A DNA stretch of 64,000 nt from an uncultured Bacteriovoracaceae bacterium (GCA_950054155.1 CATLOT010000010.1:1-64000); one strand, 5' to 3'. Shown: positions 16,808-25,927, counted from the first letter of the stretch. The notes: generated by a model from the sequence alone, not told the origin. Translations and numbers: made by a program.

Positions 16808-18403
16808 TTGGAAATCATCACTCTTATTGCCATGGGCTGCACCCTCATTGTCTTTGGAATTCAAAGGCTCAGTGGGCATCTCTTAGAAATATTAGAAAAG
16901 CCGCTCTTTCATCTTTTTAAAGAGGGTGAAAATGGTCACAGCTTCTTTAAGGGAATCTTGGTTTCAGGCCTCACGGGTTCAACTCTGACAAGTGTGAGCA
17001 CACTCTTAGGTCTTGTTAATGCGGGTCTGGTGCGCGTGGGGGCGGGGCTGCGCTTTATGGCCGGCGCCCATATTGGTCCTTTGGCCCTTCTCTTTCTTCT
17101 CAATCTCATTACCTTTAAGGGTGCCACTCTTTTCATGGCCTGCGCTTTGGTGGTCTATATTTTAAAGAGGGGAATTAAACCGGCCCTCTTTCAAAAGTTT
17201 CTAGGGGTGTTCCTAGGTTTAGGCCTGGTGGGGCTTGGTCGCCACTTTCTCTTTGAAGCCCTCTTAAGCCATCCCGCCCTTGATGCGCACTTTCTTTCAA
17301 CCCTGACAGATGCGCCCTTTCTTTTAAGTCTTCTCACGGGAGTGACGCTCGGGGGAGTGCTTTGCTACGCTCTGCGCTCATCGATGGTGACGATGCTCAT
17401 CCTGATTATTTTAAGTGATGCCACGAGCCTTAATCCCTCGCTTCTTCTTCAGGTTGTTATCGGGGTGCACACCCTCAATTTTCTGCCCAACTACCGCCTC
17501 GGTTTAAGAGGCAATACCTTTGCCGCTCGCGTGGCCGGAGGTCAAATGATGGTTGGTGTCTTAGGGCTCATCATCGGAAGTCTTCTGCTCTTCTTTTTTG
17601 AAGACTTCTTCTCTGGTTCAAAAGGCCTAAGCCTGATGATCTTCTTCTTTGTGGTGCGCTCTTTAAGTGTGCTTTTCTTTATGGCCTTTTTAAGACCTCT
17701 TAGGCGTTTTCTTCAAAGACGCTGGCCTCGGGGAGAGGAGAAGTCTCCCTTTGAGCTTGAAAACCTTGGGCGCACCGAAGATATGGTGCCTGTGATGAGT
17801 CTGGTGCAAAGTGCGATTCATCTCAATAAACTTAAGAATATTGTCGATCGCCTCTTTAGCCTCACAGAGGATTACCTTTGTGACTCAGAGGCCAGTGGGC
17901 GCATCATGGCGAAGATTAAGCACTATGAGCGCATCACGGATAATATGAATAAAGAGGTTCGCCTCTATCTTGGTCAGTTGATGGAAAATAGCCTCTCTCC
18001 CATGCAGGCCAATACAGTGACGGCCCACCTGAGAATTGCGGATAGTTTGGAAAATATCGCGGACTACGTCGATAAAGTGGCCAGTTATCACACCCGCTAC
18101 CTGCAAGGGGGAGCGCCTGGGAATTGGCGCCAGGAATTTGTTGGTTTTTATCGTCAGGTGAGGGACTTTTACACTTTGGTGGCGCAAGACTTACCAGGCC
18201 AAGGGGATCGCGATGAAAAGATGATTCGCATCCAGGCCCAGAAACTTAAGATTGCCGCAGAAGCTCTGCGCGAAGAACATATGGGCCGCTTTGAAGAATT
18301 CTCCCAAGATCCCATGAATCTTATGACCTATTCCGATATGATTGTCTGTATGCGCAAAATGCGCGGCCACACGCTCAAGCTTCATCAACGCCTCTTGCCA
18401 TAA
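16808..18403 (+). CDS. Na/Pi-cotransporter II-related membrane protein with PhoU-like C-terminus
   Basis: A 531-aa inner-membrane protein. The N-terminal ~310 residues hold eight to ten helices in two repeats, matching the NptA/YjbB (Na/Pi cotransporter) fold. The C-terminal ~190 residues are helical and PhoU-like (HLRIADSLENIADYVDKV). The transport signature QSSS is not intact: the first repeat reads TGSTLTSVSTL and the second LRSSMVTML, so the substrate or activity may differ from phosphate. The start is TTG at 16808 with a poor ribosome binding site. Confidence 0.72.
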   Translation: MEIITLIAMGCTLIVFGIQRLSGHLLEILEKPLFHLFKEGENGHSFFKGILVSGLTGSTLTSVSTLLGLVNAGLVRVGAGLRFMAGAHIGPLALLFLLNLITFKGATLFMACALVVYILKRGIKPALFQKFLGVFLGLGLVGLGRHFLFEALLSHPALDAHFLSTLTDAPFLLSLLTGVTLGGVLCYALRSSMVTMLILIILSDATSLNPSLLLQVVIGVHTLNFLPNYRLGLRGNTFAARVAGGQMMVGVLGLIIGSLLLFFFEDFFSGSKGLSLMIFFFVVRSLSVLFFMAFLRPLRRFLQRRWPRGEEKSPFELENLGRTEDMVPVMSLVQSAIHLNKLKNIVDRLFSLTEDYLCDSEASGRIMAKIKHYERITDNMNKEVRLYLGQLMENSLSPMQANTVTAHLRIADSLENIADYVDKVASYHTRYLQGGAPGNWRQEFVGFYRQVRDFYTLVAQDLPGQGDRDEKMIRIQAQKLKIAAEALREEHMGRFEEFSQDPMNLMTYSDMIVCMRKMRGHTLKLHQRLLP

Positions 18404-18484
18404 GCTTGTCTAATAACTTTTCAGAGACGGGAGCTTTTGGTACGTTCTCATGTAGCCCAAAATTTCTCAATTCAAGGAGTATCC

Positions 18485-19546
18485 ATGGCCCTCATGTTCA
18501 ATGGTCGTGACATTTTAAAGCGCGATAAAGGTCTCACTTTTGACGATGTTCTTCTGGTTCCCCGTCACTCGCAGATCTCTAGTCGCCGCAACACTAATCT
18601 CTTAAGTAAGGTGACCAAGAAAGTCTCCCTTGAGCTTCCTTTGATCACGGCAAATATGGATACCATTACGGAGACCGCCATGGCTTGTGCGATGGCAGAG
18701 ATGGGCGGGCTTGGCTCCCTTCACCGCTTTTACGACACTGAAGGGCAGGTGGCGATGGTCAAAGAAATTAAGGCCCATCATGAAAAGAATGGTTTAAAAA
18801 CACCGATTGCAGCTTCCATTGGTGTTAAAGAAGAAGGGATGCGACGAGGGGATGCTCTGGTCGATGCCGGCGTTGAGATTATCACCCTTGATATCGCTCA
18901 CGGTGATTCGGTAATGATGCTCGAAGTTTTAGAATATATGAAAAAGACCCATCCCCATGTGGAAGTTATCGCAGGAAATGTGGCGACCACAGACGGTGCC
19001 GCACGCTTAATCAGCGCGGGTGCTGATTCTATTAAGTGTGGTATCGGTCCCGGTTCGATGTGTACGACAAGAATTATCACAGGCCACGGGGTGCCTCAGT
19101 TGACGGCGATTGCCATGTGTGTAGAGGCGGCCGCCCCTCATGGTGTTCCAGTTATTGCTGATGGTGGTATTAAAAATAGTGGCGATATGGTGAAGGCCCT
19201 CTGTGCTGGCGCAAGTGCGATAATGGTGGGCTCTCTTGTGAGTGGAACTCTTGAAACTCCTGGTGAGATGAAAGGGGGAAAGAAGCTCTACAGGGGTATG
19301 GCCTCAAAGTCAGCGCAAGTGAGCTGGCGAGGAGAACTTCCTCAAGGCATGGCCGCAGAAGGGGAGGCGACCTTTGTTTCTTGCAAGGGGAGTGTGAAGG
19401 ATGTGATGCACGAAGTGGCCGGAGGGATTCGCTCGGGTATGACTTATCTAGGGGTTGAAACAGTTGATCAAATGCTTGAAGCGGGACTTTTTATGGAAAT
19501 GAGTGCTTCTGGTATGAGCGAAAGTCGTCCCCATGGTGTAAACTAA
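18485..19546 (+). CDS. IMP dehydrogenase/GMP reductase family protein (CBS-less, probably GMP reductase)
   Basis: A 353-aa TIM-barrel enzyme of purine interconversion. The catalytic loop [11 protein letters not shown] contains C193, and the phosphate-binding site [12 protein letters not shown] is present. It lacks the CBS domain pair of IMPDH. The flap region ([21 protein letters not shown]) resembles GMP reductase (ASEG motif) more than IMPDH, which has an Arg-Tyr flap. I therefore favour GMP to IMP conversion, with an IMPDH-type role as the alternative. The ATG at 18485 has AAGGAG 5 nt upstream; an in-frame GTG at 18437 is less likely. Confidence 0.82.
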   Translation: MALMFNGRDILKRDKGLTFDDVLLVPRHSQISSRRNTNLLSKVTKKVSLELPLITANMDTITETAMACAMAEMGGLGSLHRFYDTEGQVAMVKEIKAHHEKNGLKTPIAASIGVKEEGMRRGDALVDAGVEIITLDIAHGDSVMMLEVLEYMKKTHPHVEVIAGNVATTDGAARLISAGADSIKCGIGPGSMCTTRIITGHGVPQLTAIAMCVEAAAPHGVPVIADGGIKNSGDMVKALCAGASAIMVGSLVSGTLETPGEMKGGKKLYRGMASKSAQVSWRGELPQGMAAEGEATFVSCKGSVKDVMHEVAGGIRSGMTYLGVETVDQMLEAGLFMEMSASGMSESRPHGVN

Positions 19547-19551
19547 GCACG

Positions 19552-21360
19552 ATGATACTAACAAAAATGCAAAAAATAGTCTTAAGCTATCCCAAGCTTA
19601 AGGAGCGCATAAGCAACCGGGAAAATCCTGAAAAGGAGCGCCAAAAAGCTCTTAAGAATCTTGATGAAATTCGCGCTGAGTTTTCACCCGCGACCATCAA
19701 AACTTTTCAGCGCTTTCTCGATACCACCCTTCCTAAGCTCTACGATGACATCAACTTTGATGACAGCAAGTCTAATATTAAAGAGCTTCTTAAAGATAAG
19801 TGTGTGGTTCTTGTTCCCAATCATCAGTCCCATGCGGATTACCTGGCGATTAATTATATTTTCTATAAAACCTATAAAATGCCCCTCTATGTCGCTGGTG
19901 GCGTGAACCTTGATATCTTTCCCATTGGTAAGCTCTTTAGAAAGTCGGGTTGCTTCTTTATTAGAAGAAGCTTTGCTAGTGATGTGACTTATAAGCTCAC
20001 TCTTGAGGCCTATCTCTACTATCTTCTTAAAATGGGCAGACCCATTGAGTTCTTCTTTGAGGGCGGACGCTCTCGTACGGGAAAATTACTTCCCCCGCGC
20101 TACGGTCTCTATGGGATGCTTCTTGATGCACATAAGGCCTTGCAAGAAGAGCGCAATACGCCTCTTGTCTTTGTGCCGGTCTCTATTGTTCATGAGTATG
20201 TGCCTGAGCAAAAGAGCCTCGCTAAAGAGTTGGGTGGGGCCAAGAAAAAGAAAGAGAGCACCGGGCAATTGCTTGGTCTCTTTAAACTCTTTGCCTATCA
20301 ATTTGGCTCTATTCACGTGCGCCTTGGAAAGCCGGTTGAAGTCACTGATCAGCTTAAAGAGAAGGGTGATGACGGTGAGTGGTTGAAAAAGTACACCCAA
20401 GACGTCGCCTTTAAGTGCTTTCGAGAAGTGGGGCGCGGCATGATGGTGACCCCGACGTCTCTTCTTGCTATGGTTCTTCTTGATGAGCCATCAGGGGCGA
20501 TGCTGTGGCAGGATATTCTCACGAAGGCCCAGGCCATCTTAAATTATTGCCGCAAATTTGATATCCCCACCACCGCCAATCTCTCTGAGGAGCACAGCTC
20601 TAAGAGTCTTGAAAGGGCCATGGATATTCTCATTGGCAATGGCAAGGTCGATGTGATTGGAAGAGAGAGTCAATCAAGTCTCTATTACTCTATTCGTGAG
20701 GAGAGTCGCCAGGAGATTCTCTACTTTAAAAATACTATTTTACACCACTTTCTAATCCCCGCCATTATTGGAGACGCGTGGATTAACCTCTTTAGTGGCC
20801 AGATTACTTGTGTCAAAGACCTTAAAGAGTTCTTTCTCTTTCAAAGGCGCTCTTTAAAATATGAATTCTATCTTCCGACTGTTAAGGAGTTCTTCTTTGG
20901 AACACTTACGGTTGTCAGTGACTGCATTGGCAGGCGAGTGGGCTCTCTTGAAGATCTTATGGAACTTAATCATAAAGAGCTCTACTCGATTGCTTCAACG
21001 GTCGGTCTCTTCAATAGGGCCCTCACTTATATTATGGAAGCCTATTATGTGGCCGGTTTAACGCTTAAAGAACTTCATACTAAGAATAGTGAAGGCTTTA
21101 AGATTGATGCCTTTAATAAGAGAGTCAAAGAGATTCACGAAGATGAGCGCGCTCTTGGTCGCCTTATCCGCTATCCTGAGTCCTTCTCTCTTCCCCTTAT
21201 GAAGTCGGCTCTTAAGTACTATACGAATTCTTATACCGTTGAGAACTCCATGGGGACTCTTAAAGTCACAAGGGAAGAGGACTTTGAAGAAATCGTTAAG
21301 CGCATTGAGAAAAATCTTAATGACCTGCTGACCATAAGCATTCGGGCAGTGAAAAATTGA
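19552..21360 (+). CDS. PlsB-like glycerol-3-phosphate acyltransferase
   Basis: A 602-aa acyltransferase, 5 nt after the preceding gene. The catalytic motif is H91-QSHA-D96, followed by the substrate-binding motif FFFEGGRSRTGK and the later VPVSIVHE block. This is the PlsB/GPAT arrangement rather than the smaller PlsC one, although E. coli PlsB is about 800 aa. It would form lysophosphatidate at the membrane surface from acyl-ACP or acyl-CoA. The C-terminal ~280 residues are helical and specific to this family. Confidence 0.82.
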   Translation: MILTKMQKIVLSYPKLKERISNRENPEKERQKALKNLDEIRAEFSPATIKTFQRFLDTTLPKLYDDINFDDSKSNIKELLKDKCVVLVPNHQSHADYLAINYIFYKTYKMPLYVAGGVNLDIFPIGKLFRKSGCFFIRRSFASDVTYKLTLEAYLYYLLKMGRPIEFFFEGGRSRTGKLLPPRYGLYGMLLDAHKALQEERNTPLVFVPVSIVHEYVPEQKSLAKELGGAKKKKESTGQLLGLFKLFAYQFGSIHVRLGKPVEVTDQLKEKGDDGEWLKKYTQDVAFKCFREVGRGMMVTPTSLLAMVLLDEPSGAMLWQDILTKAQAILNYCRKFDIPTTANLSEEHSSKSLERAMDILIGNGKVDVIGRESQSSLYYSIREESRQEILYFKNTILHHFLIPAIIGDAWINLFSGQITCVKDLKEFFLFQRRSLKYEFYLPTVKEFFFGTLTVVSDCIGRRVGSLEDLMELNHKELYSIASTVGLFNRALTYIMEAYYVAGLTLKELHTKNSEGFKIDAFNKRVKEIHEDERALGRLIRYPESFSLPLMKSALKYYTNSYTVENSMGTLKVTREEDFEEIVKRIEKNLNDLLTISIRAVKN

Positions 21361-21839
21361 TCGGTCCCTTTGAAGGACCTGTCCTTAAAAAAACCGGGCA
21401 TGCGCGACTTCTTTATCTCCCCCATGACAACCCCAAGTCTCTGTGGTCAGAGTGGCCAGAGAAATTAAATCTTCTTGATGATTATCTTAAGAATCAACCA
21501 CGCTTAAGCACGGCGACGGATAAGATTTATCTCTACTTCTTTGGTCCAGATAAGAGCACGGCATGGTTTGGCAGGGAGATTATCGGCCATCCCACCCGTC
21601 TGCCCGAGGGACTCGCTAGCTTTGACTCCTTTGCCTCAGAGGTCTTTGAGTGGCGCCTACCCAGGCATGAGGGCTTTAAGCTCACGGGAGGCGAAGTGCT
21701 TGGGGTGGAGAAGCAATTGCGCTCCTTAGCCCAGGAAGCCCTGGCCCCAACGTGGAGAGTCGAGATCAGTGGGGTTGAACCGTGGATGCGAAGCGTTGAT
21801 AACTATGATGTCGCTTTTCAATTTTATAAATTGGTTTAA
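21357..21839 (+). CDS. Unknown 160-aa protein coupled to the acyltransferase
   Basis: The frame begins at TTG 21357, overlapping the acyltransferase TGA, so translation is probably coupled. The product is soluble, mixed alpha/beta in composition, rich in Trp and Pro, with no membrane segment. No domain is recognised. The codon pattern matches its neighbours and the gene fills the space before infC, supporting it as real. Confidence 0.6.
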   Translation: MIGPFEGPVLKKTGHARLLYLPHDNPKSLWSEWPEKLNLLDDYLKNQPRLSTATDKIYLYFFGPDKSTAWFGREIIGHPTRLPEGLASFDSFASEVFEWRLPRHEGFKLTGGEVLGVEKQLRSLAQEALAPTWRVEISGVEPWMRSVDNYDVAFQFYKLV

Positions 21840-21969
21840 AATAGTGACGAAAGAATTTTTGACCACTTCACCTTGTAGAAACTTTGCACTTATTTGTCAG
21901 AGTGCCCGTTTCTGAAGTAATGTGAGGCAAAGTTTTAAGGACTTAGGTCTTCTTATTAACAGTACTGTT

Positions 21970-21983
21970 GGAGGTATCCTATT
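21970..21983 (+). promoter_or_regulatory. Shine-Dalgarno and AUU start of infC
   Basis: GGAGG (21970-21974) is followed after 6 nt by ATT (21981-21983) and then AAA GAC CGC in the IF-3 frame. This mirrors E. coli infC, which starts AUU AAA. IF-3 discriminates against AUU, giving autoregulation. No ATG or GTG occurs at the right place; the GTG at 22095 would remove the conserved N-terminal domain strand. Confidence 0.85.
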
Positions 21984-22619
21984 AAAGACCGCAGAAATGG
22001 CAGAGGCAGAGGGCCACAAGGGCCAAGAGTAAATGATCAAATTCGCGTACCCGAGTGTCGCCTTATCGGTGGAGACGGTACAGCTCACGGTGTAGTGAGC
22101 CTCGATCAGGCACGCAAGATTGCCGCAGACGAAGGCATGGACCTTGTTGAAGTTTCGCCCAATGCAAAGCCACCCGTTGTTAAGATTATTGACTACGGTA
22201 AGTTTAAGTACGACCAACAAAAGAAGGCCAACGAAGCCAAGAAGAAACAGGCTCAAGCGCAACTTAAAGAAATTCAAATGCGCCCCAATATTGAGGCTCA
22301 CGATCTTGAGACCAAGCTCAAGCGTGTTTACCGCTTCCTTGAAGGGGGCGATAAGGTCAAGATGGTGATGCAATTTCGTGGGCGTGAGATGGCCTATCGT
22401 GATGCTGGTCTTGAAAAGTTTAAAGAAATCCTCTCAGGAATCTGTGATTACGGTGCCGTTGAGGAGTCTCAGGCCAAACTTATGGGAAATCGTATTATTT
22501 CCATTCTTGCTCCCAATAAAAAAGAGCTAGATAAGAGGGCTAAAGAGCGTAAACGCCTAGAAAAACTAGAAAAGAAAGAAGCCGAAGCCCAGGCCAAGGA
22601 AGAGGAAGCGTCCTCTTAG
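21981..22619 (+). CDS. infC: Translation initiation factor IF-3 (AUU start)
   Basis: A 212-aa factor that binds the 30S subunit and checks start-codon pairing. From the AUU at 21981 the protein contains the canonical N-domain (VNDQIRVPECRLIG, GVVSLDQARKIAADEGMDLVEVSPNAKPPV, KIIDYGKFKYDQQKK) and C-domain (MVMQFRGREMAYRDAGLEKF). A Lys/Glu-rich C-terminal tail of about 30 residues extends beyond the usual end. The short basic, Gly/Arg-rich leader (DRRNGRGRGPQGPR) precedes the conserved start. It is followed by rpmI and rplT in the universal order. Confidence 0.95.
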   Translation: MKDRRNGRGRGPQGPRVNDQIRVPECRLIGGDGTAHGVVSLDQARKIAADEGMDLVEVSPNAKPPVVKIIDYGKFKYDQQKKANEAKKKQAQAQLKEIQMRPNIEAHDLETKLKRVYRFLEGGDKVKMVMQFRGREMAYRDAGLEKFKEILSGICDYGAVEESQAKLMGNRIISILAPNKKELDKRAKERKRLEKLEKKEAEAQAKEEEASS

Positions 22620-22690
22620 GGCCTGGGGTCATTGAAATAATTCCTACTTAAATTTAAGGATTTACAAACCCTTATAAATTTTGGTAAGTA

Positions 22691-22709
22691 TAGCGTCTTA
22701 ATTACGCTA
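22691..22709 (+). promoter_or_regulatory. Hairpin in the rpmI leader
   Basis: TAGCGT (22691-22696) pairs with ACGCTA (22704-22709) around a 7-nt loop, 25 nt before the rpmI ATG. Ribosomal protein L20 represses rpmI-rplT by binding leader RNA in several bacteria, so this could be part of such a site, but the match is by position only. It could also merely flank a promoter in this AT-rich spacer. Confidence 0.3.
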
Positions 22710-22734
22710 AAGTTGAAAAAGTTAGGAGAGCAAA

Positions 22735-22935
22735 ATGCCTAAAATGAAAACACGTCGTGCTGTTGCGAAGAGATTTAAAGTAACAGGTACGGGAAAACTA
22801 AAAAGAAAAAGAGCAAACCTTCGTCACATCCTTGAGAAGAAATCTAACAAGGAAAAGAGAAGAAACGTAAAGACTGACTACGTTCACGCGGCTGATGAAG
22901 CACGTATGAAGCGTTGTCTTCCTGGTGTTAAATAA
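22735..22935 (+). CDS. rpmI: 50S ribosomal protein L35
   Basis: A 66-aa highly basic ribosomal protein with the family start [30 protein letters not shown] precedes the ATG with 6-nt spacing. It lies between infC and rplT as in most bacteria. Confidence 0.98.
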   Translation: MPKMKTRRAVAKRFKVTGTGKLKRKRANLRHILEKKSNKEKRRNVKTDYVHAADEARMKRCLPGVK

Positions 22936-23015
22936 ATAAGAGAAATTAGTAATAAGAACTGAACATTGGGTTCAAGAGGTTGTGTCCCCCCAATGGATCG
23001 TTGAAGGAGTAAGAA

Positions 23016-23360
23016 ATGGCAAGAGCAAGAAGAGGTTTTAAAGCCCGCCAAAGAAGAAACAAAGTACTTAAGCTTGCAAAAGGTTTTCACTTTTCAAGAA
23101 GACAAAAATACTACCACGCTGCTGAAACGGTAAAAAGAGCTCTCCACTACCGTTACATCGGTCGTCGTCTTCTTAAGAGAGATATGAGAAGACTTTGGAT
23201 CACACGTATTTCTGCAGCTGCAAAAATGCTTGATGGTTCATACTCTAAGTTCATGGGTAACCTTAAGAAGAAAGACATCGGTCTTAACCGTAAGATGCTT
23301 TCTGAGATTGCTGCTCGTGACTTCGATGGTTTCAAGGCCATCTACGAAGCTTCTAAGTAA
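23016..23360 (+). CDS. rplT: 50S ribosomal protein L20
   Basis: A 114-aa large-subunit assembly protein and, in several bacteria, the repressor of its own operon. The basic N-terminal arm (GFKARQRRNKVLKLAKGF) and globular domain (RLWITRISAAAKMLDGSYSKFM) are standard. AAGGAG precedes the ATG. A strong terminator follows. Confidence 0.98.
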   Translation: MARARRGFKARQRRNKVLKLAKGFHFSRRQKYYHAAETVKRALHYRYIGRRLLKRDMRRLWITRISAAAKMLDGSYSKFMGNLKKKDIGLNRKMLSEIAARDFDGFKAIYEASK

Positions 23361-23400
23361 GCCTCTTAATAGATCTAAAGAAAAATCTAAAGACAAAATT

Positions 23401-23429
23401 AAGCTCCCTTTCGAGGGAGCTTTTTTTTT
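23401..23429 (+). terminator. Intrinsic terminator of the infC-rpmI-rplT operon
   Basis: A perfect 9-bp stem (23401-23409 with 23414-23422) is closed by a stable TTCG tetraloop and followed by an unbroken T run to 23429. In the other direction the hairpin is followed only by a broken T tract, so it is a weaker end signal for feoB. Confidence 0.95.
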
Positions 23430-23458
23430 GTCTCATTTTAAAGGGGGGTCTCTCCGTT

Positions 23459-25480
23459 CTAGGAGAGAAGGTTATAGGCAAAGAGACTACCTAGATAACC
23501 TAAGGCGACGGTGTAGCCTAGAGTATAGAGAGGCCATTTCCAGCCCCCTGTCTCCTTCTTAAGGATCGCAAGGGTAGAAGTACACTGCAGGCTAAAAACG
23601 AAGAAGATAAGAATAGACCATGCGGTGGCGAGGTCAAAGAGAGGTCTGCCAGTCCTAGGGTCGCGCTCAGCGAGAAGTTTCTCTCGAAGACCTTCATTCT
23701 CTTCATCCACCTCATCGCCTAGGGCGTAGAGAGTGCCAAGGGCGGAGACAAAGAGCTCACGTGCCCCAAAAGAAACAAGAAGACCCACTCCTACTTTCCA
23801 GTTCATACCAAGGGGCTCAATGATGGGCTCGATGCCTTTTCCCATTTGCCCTAGAAGAGAAGACTCTAGGCGAACGGCACTGGCCTCTTGATCACTGAGA
23901 CCATTGAGCTTTTCTTGATTGACCTCGGGGAAGGTTGAGAGGGTCCAGATCACAATAGAGAGGGCCAAGATAACGGTACCCGCCTTTTTGAGAAAGTTCT
24001 TCCCTTTAAACCAAGACTGCTTAAGAGCAACCCTTATTGAGGGACGTTGGTAGGGAGGAAGGTCAATCAGAAAGTTGCCGCTCTCTCCTTTAAAGACACT
24101 TAAGCGCATAACCTTAGCGATGATCAGGGCCGAAATGGAGCCCAGAAAGTAGAGAAAGAAGAAGCTTAGTGCGCGAGCATTAAAGATCCCAAGCACCGTC
24201 GTGTCGGGGACAAAGGTTCCCACCAAGAGAATATAGACGGGCAGGCGCGCGCTACAGGTGATAAGAGGAAGAGTTAAAATCGTGGCCATGCGCTCGCGTT
24301 GATTAGAGAGGGTGCGCGCGGCCATAATCCCCGGAATGGCACAGGCAAAGCCAGAGAGGTAGGGTAGGAAGGCCTTACCATTGAGGCCAAAGACACTCAT
24401 GATTTTATCGGTAACGAGGGCCGCTCGACTGATATAGCCAGATTGCTCAAGCAGACTTAATAAGAAGAAGAGCACCATGATTTGCGGCAAGAAGATGACC
24501 ACCCCGCCCGTACCTGCGAAGATGCCATCGACGATCAGACTCTTAAAGAGACCTTCTGGAAGGTAGTTTCCAATAAAGTTTCCAAGATTGATAACGAGGG
24601 CCTCTGTGAAGTCCATCGCGGGTCCAGCCCAGGTGTAGATAGAATTAAAAATAAAGTAAAAGAGCGCCACAAAGATGATGCCGCCAAAAACAGGGTGAAG
24701 GACAATACGGTCAATTTTTTGGGAGGCATTGGACTCGGGAGCAAGTTTTCTTTCTGTAAAAACAGAGTTGATAATAGTGCGCGCAGTATTGAGCTCTTTC
24801 GCAATTTGGGCCTCCACTTGGGCCTCTCCCTCGCTTCCCTCGACCACGCTGTAGGGAAGCTCTTTAGTGTCGAGAAGATCCGCTGCTGGAAAGAAGCTGG
24901 CGGCCATCGGAGTTACCTTAAGGCGTTCTCTCTTAAGAGGGGTCACTTCTGGGGTAGGACCGTGTTGGCGAATAAAGTGATCAATGACATTCTTATCGGT
25001 ACTGAGGGCCGACATGGTCAGTATATGAGCCTTGAGCTGACGCTGCATCTCTTTTCTAAGCTCTGGTTTTATCTCTCCTTCATCGTCTTTATTGATGAGA
25101 AAGAGCAGGTCATCATTGATATATTCTTTAATTGAGAGGGCTAAGTTAAGACTGGCCTCAAGGCGTTGATAGTCTAGGAGCACAATGATTTTATCCCACT
25201 TCATTTGGGGATAGAGTCCAAGGAGAGTCGCAACTGTCACACCCTCATCACTACTTGAGGGATTGAGGTTATAGATGCCTGGAAGATCGACGATCTCTAT
25301 ACTCTGATTATTTTCTTCATTGCTTAGAAACTCCCCAAAGGCGGCATCAACAGTGATGCCACTGTAGTTACTCACCTTGCGGTTGCCGCCTGTGAGACCA
25401 TTAAAGAGGGTTGATTTTCCGGCGTTTGGCAGACCTACAATCAAGAGGCGCAGCTTTTGATTCTTCGTTACTTGGTCCAC
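23459..25480 (-). CDS. feoB: Ferrous iron transporter FeoB
   Basis: A 673-aa inner-membrane Fe2+ importer with a cytosolic GTPase domain. G1 is GLPNAGKST (residues 16-24), the switch region is VDLPGIYNL and the G4-like motif is NKDD. The membrane part has the two Gate motifs, with the core cysteines in GFACAIPGIMAARTL and LITCSARLPVYILL. It is shorter than E. coli FeoB (773 aa) in the linker. It overlaps feoA by 13 nt. Confidence 0.96.
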   Translation of the reverse strand: MDQVTKNQKLRLLIVGLPNAGKSTLFNGLTGGNRKVSNYSGITVDAAFGEFLSNEENNQSIEIVDLPGIYNLNPSSSDEGVTVATLLGLYPQMKWDKIIVLLDYQRLEASLNLALSIKEYINDDLLFLINKDDEGEIKPELRKEMQRQLKAHILTMSALSTDKNVIDHFIRQHGPTPEVTPLKRERLKVTPMAASFFPAADLLDTKELPYSVVEGSEGEAQVEAQIAKELNTARTIINSVFTERKLAPESNASQKIDRIVLHPVFGGIIFVALFYFIFNSIYTWAGPAMDFTEALVINLGNFIGNYLPEGLFKSLIVDGIFAGTGGVVIFLPQIMVLFFLLSLLEQSGYISRAALVTDKIMSVFGLNGKAFLPYLSGFACAIPGIMAARTLSNQRERMATILTLPLITCSARLPVYILLVGTFVPDTTVLGIFNARALSFFFLYFLGSISALIIAKVMRLSVFKGESGNFLIDLPPYQRPSIRVALKQSWFKGKNFLKKAGTVILALSIVIWTLSTFPEVNQEKLNGLSDQEASAVRLESSLLGQMGKGIEPIIEPLGMNWKVGVGLLVSFGARELFVSALGTLYALGDEVDEENEGLREKLLAERDPRTGRPLFDLATAWSILIFFVFSLQCTSTLAILKKETGGWKWPLYTLGYTVALGYLGSLFAYNLLS

Positions 25481-25704
25481 AGTTCAACCTCCACAAATTG
25501 AGAAGCTTCCTTTCTAATCGCAAAACTTTGCGCCTCTCCATGACCGATAACTTGGGGGCCACCAAAGGGGGCGCAACTGATAACGTCTATGGGGTCACCG
25601 GGGAGGATTCCGAGGCTAATAAGTTTAAAGCGCACTGTGGGATCATCGCCAAAATGGATAATTTTCACGCGATGACCTGCTTTGATCTCTGAAAGCTTGG
25701 CCAT
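25468..25704 (-). CDS. feoA: FeoA iron-transport accessory protein
   Basis: A 78-aa SH3-fold cytosolic protein required for FeoB function. Family motifs are LISLGILPGDPIDVI and the C-terminal SFAIRKEASQFVEVE. I chose ATG 25704, which has AGGA 6 nt upstream; an in-frame start at 25770 would add 22 atypical residues and run into the promoter. The 3' end overlaps feoB. Confidence 0.92.
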   Translation of the reverse strand: MAKLSEIKAGHRVKIIHFGDDPTVRFKLISLGILPGDPIDVISCAPFGGPQVIGHGEAQSFAIRKEASQFVEVELWTK

Positions 25705-25741
25705 GATTTTCCTATAAATTCGGGGTGTAAGCTGTTTTGAC

Positions 25742-25772
25742 GTTGTATTCATATGGGTTTGAATAGTCAAAC
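25742..25772 (-). promoter_or_regulatory. feoAB promoter overlapped by a perfect palindrome
   Basis: On the minus strand TTGACT (25770-25765) and TACAAC (25747-25742) are 17 nt apart, in the right place to drive feoA. The -35 lies inside the perfect inverted repeat GTTTGA-ATAG-TCAAAC (25757-25772), and a second repeat, TATTCA-N8-TGAATA (25746-25765), covers the spacer. This is the geometry of a repressor operator. The sequence does not resemble the standard Fur box, so the regulator is unidentified. Confidence 0.5.
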
Positions 25773-25927
25773 AAAGGAGTCTTTCATTTTTACACTCTGT
25801 TTAGTTTTTAATCAGTTTCTTTCTTTTAAGGCCCTCAAGGCGTTGATTTTTCATAGAGAGCCCACCTCACACCTTGGCATAGCTTTCGCAGGTTTTAAGA
25901 GTATTGAAAACGAGAGAGGAGAACCCT

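Noticed and set aside
22095-22619. IF-3 starting at GTG 22095
   Set aside because: It would delete the conserved VNDQIRVPECRLIG segment; the ATT at 21981 with GGAGG restores it.
24482-25135. 217-codon frame antisense to feoB
   Set aside because: feoB motifs are intact on the other strand; the antisense product shows no domain and is a by-product of codon bias.
25757-25772. Fur box at feoA
   Set aside because: The palindrome is clear but does not match the GATAATGATAATC-type Fur consensus, so I do not name the regulator.
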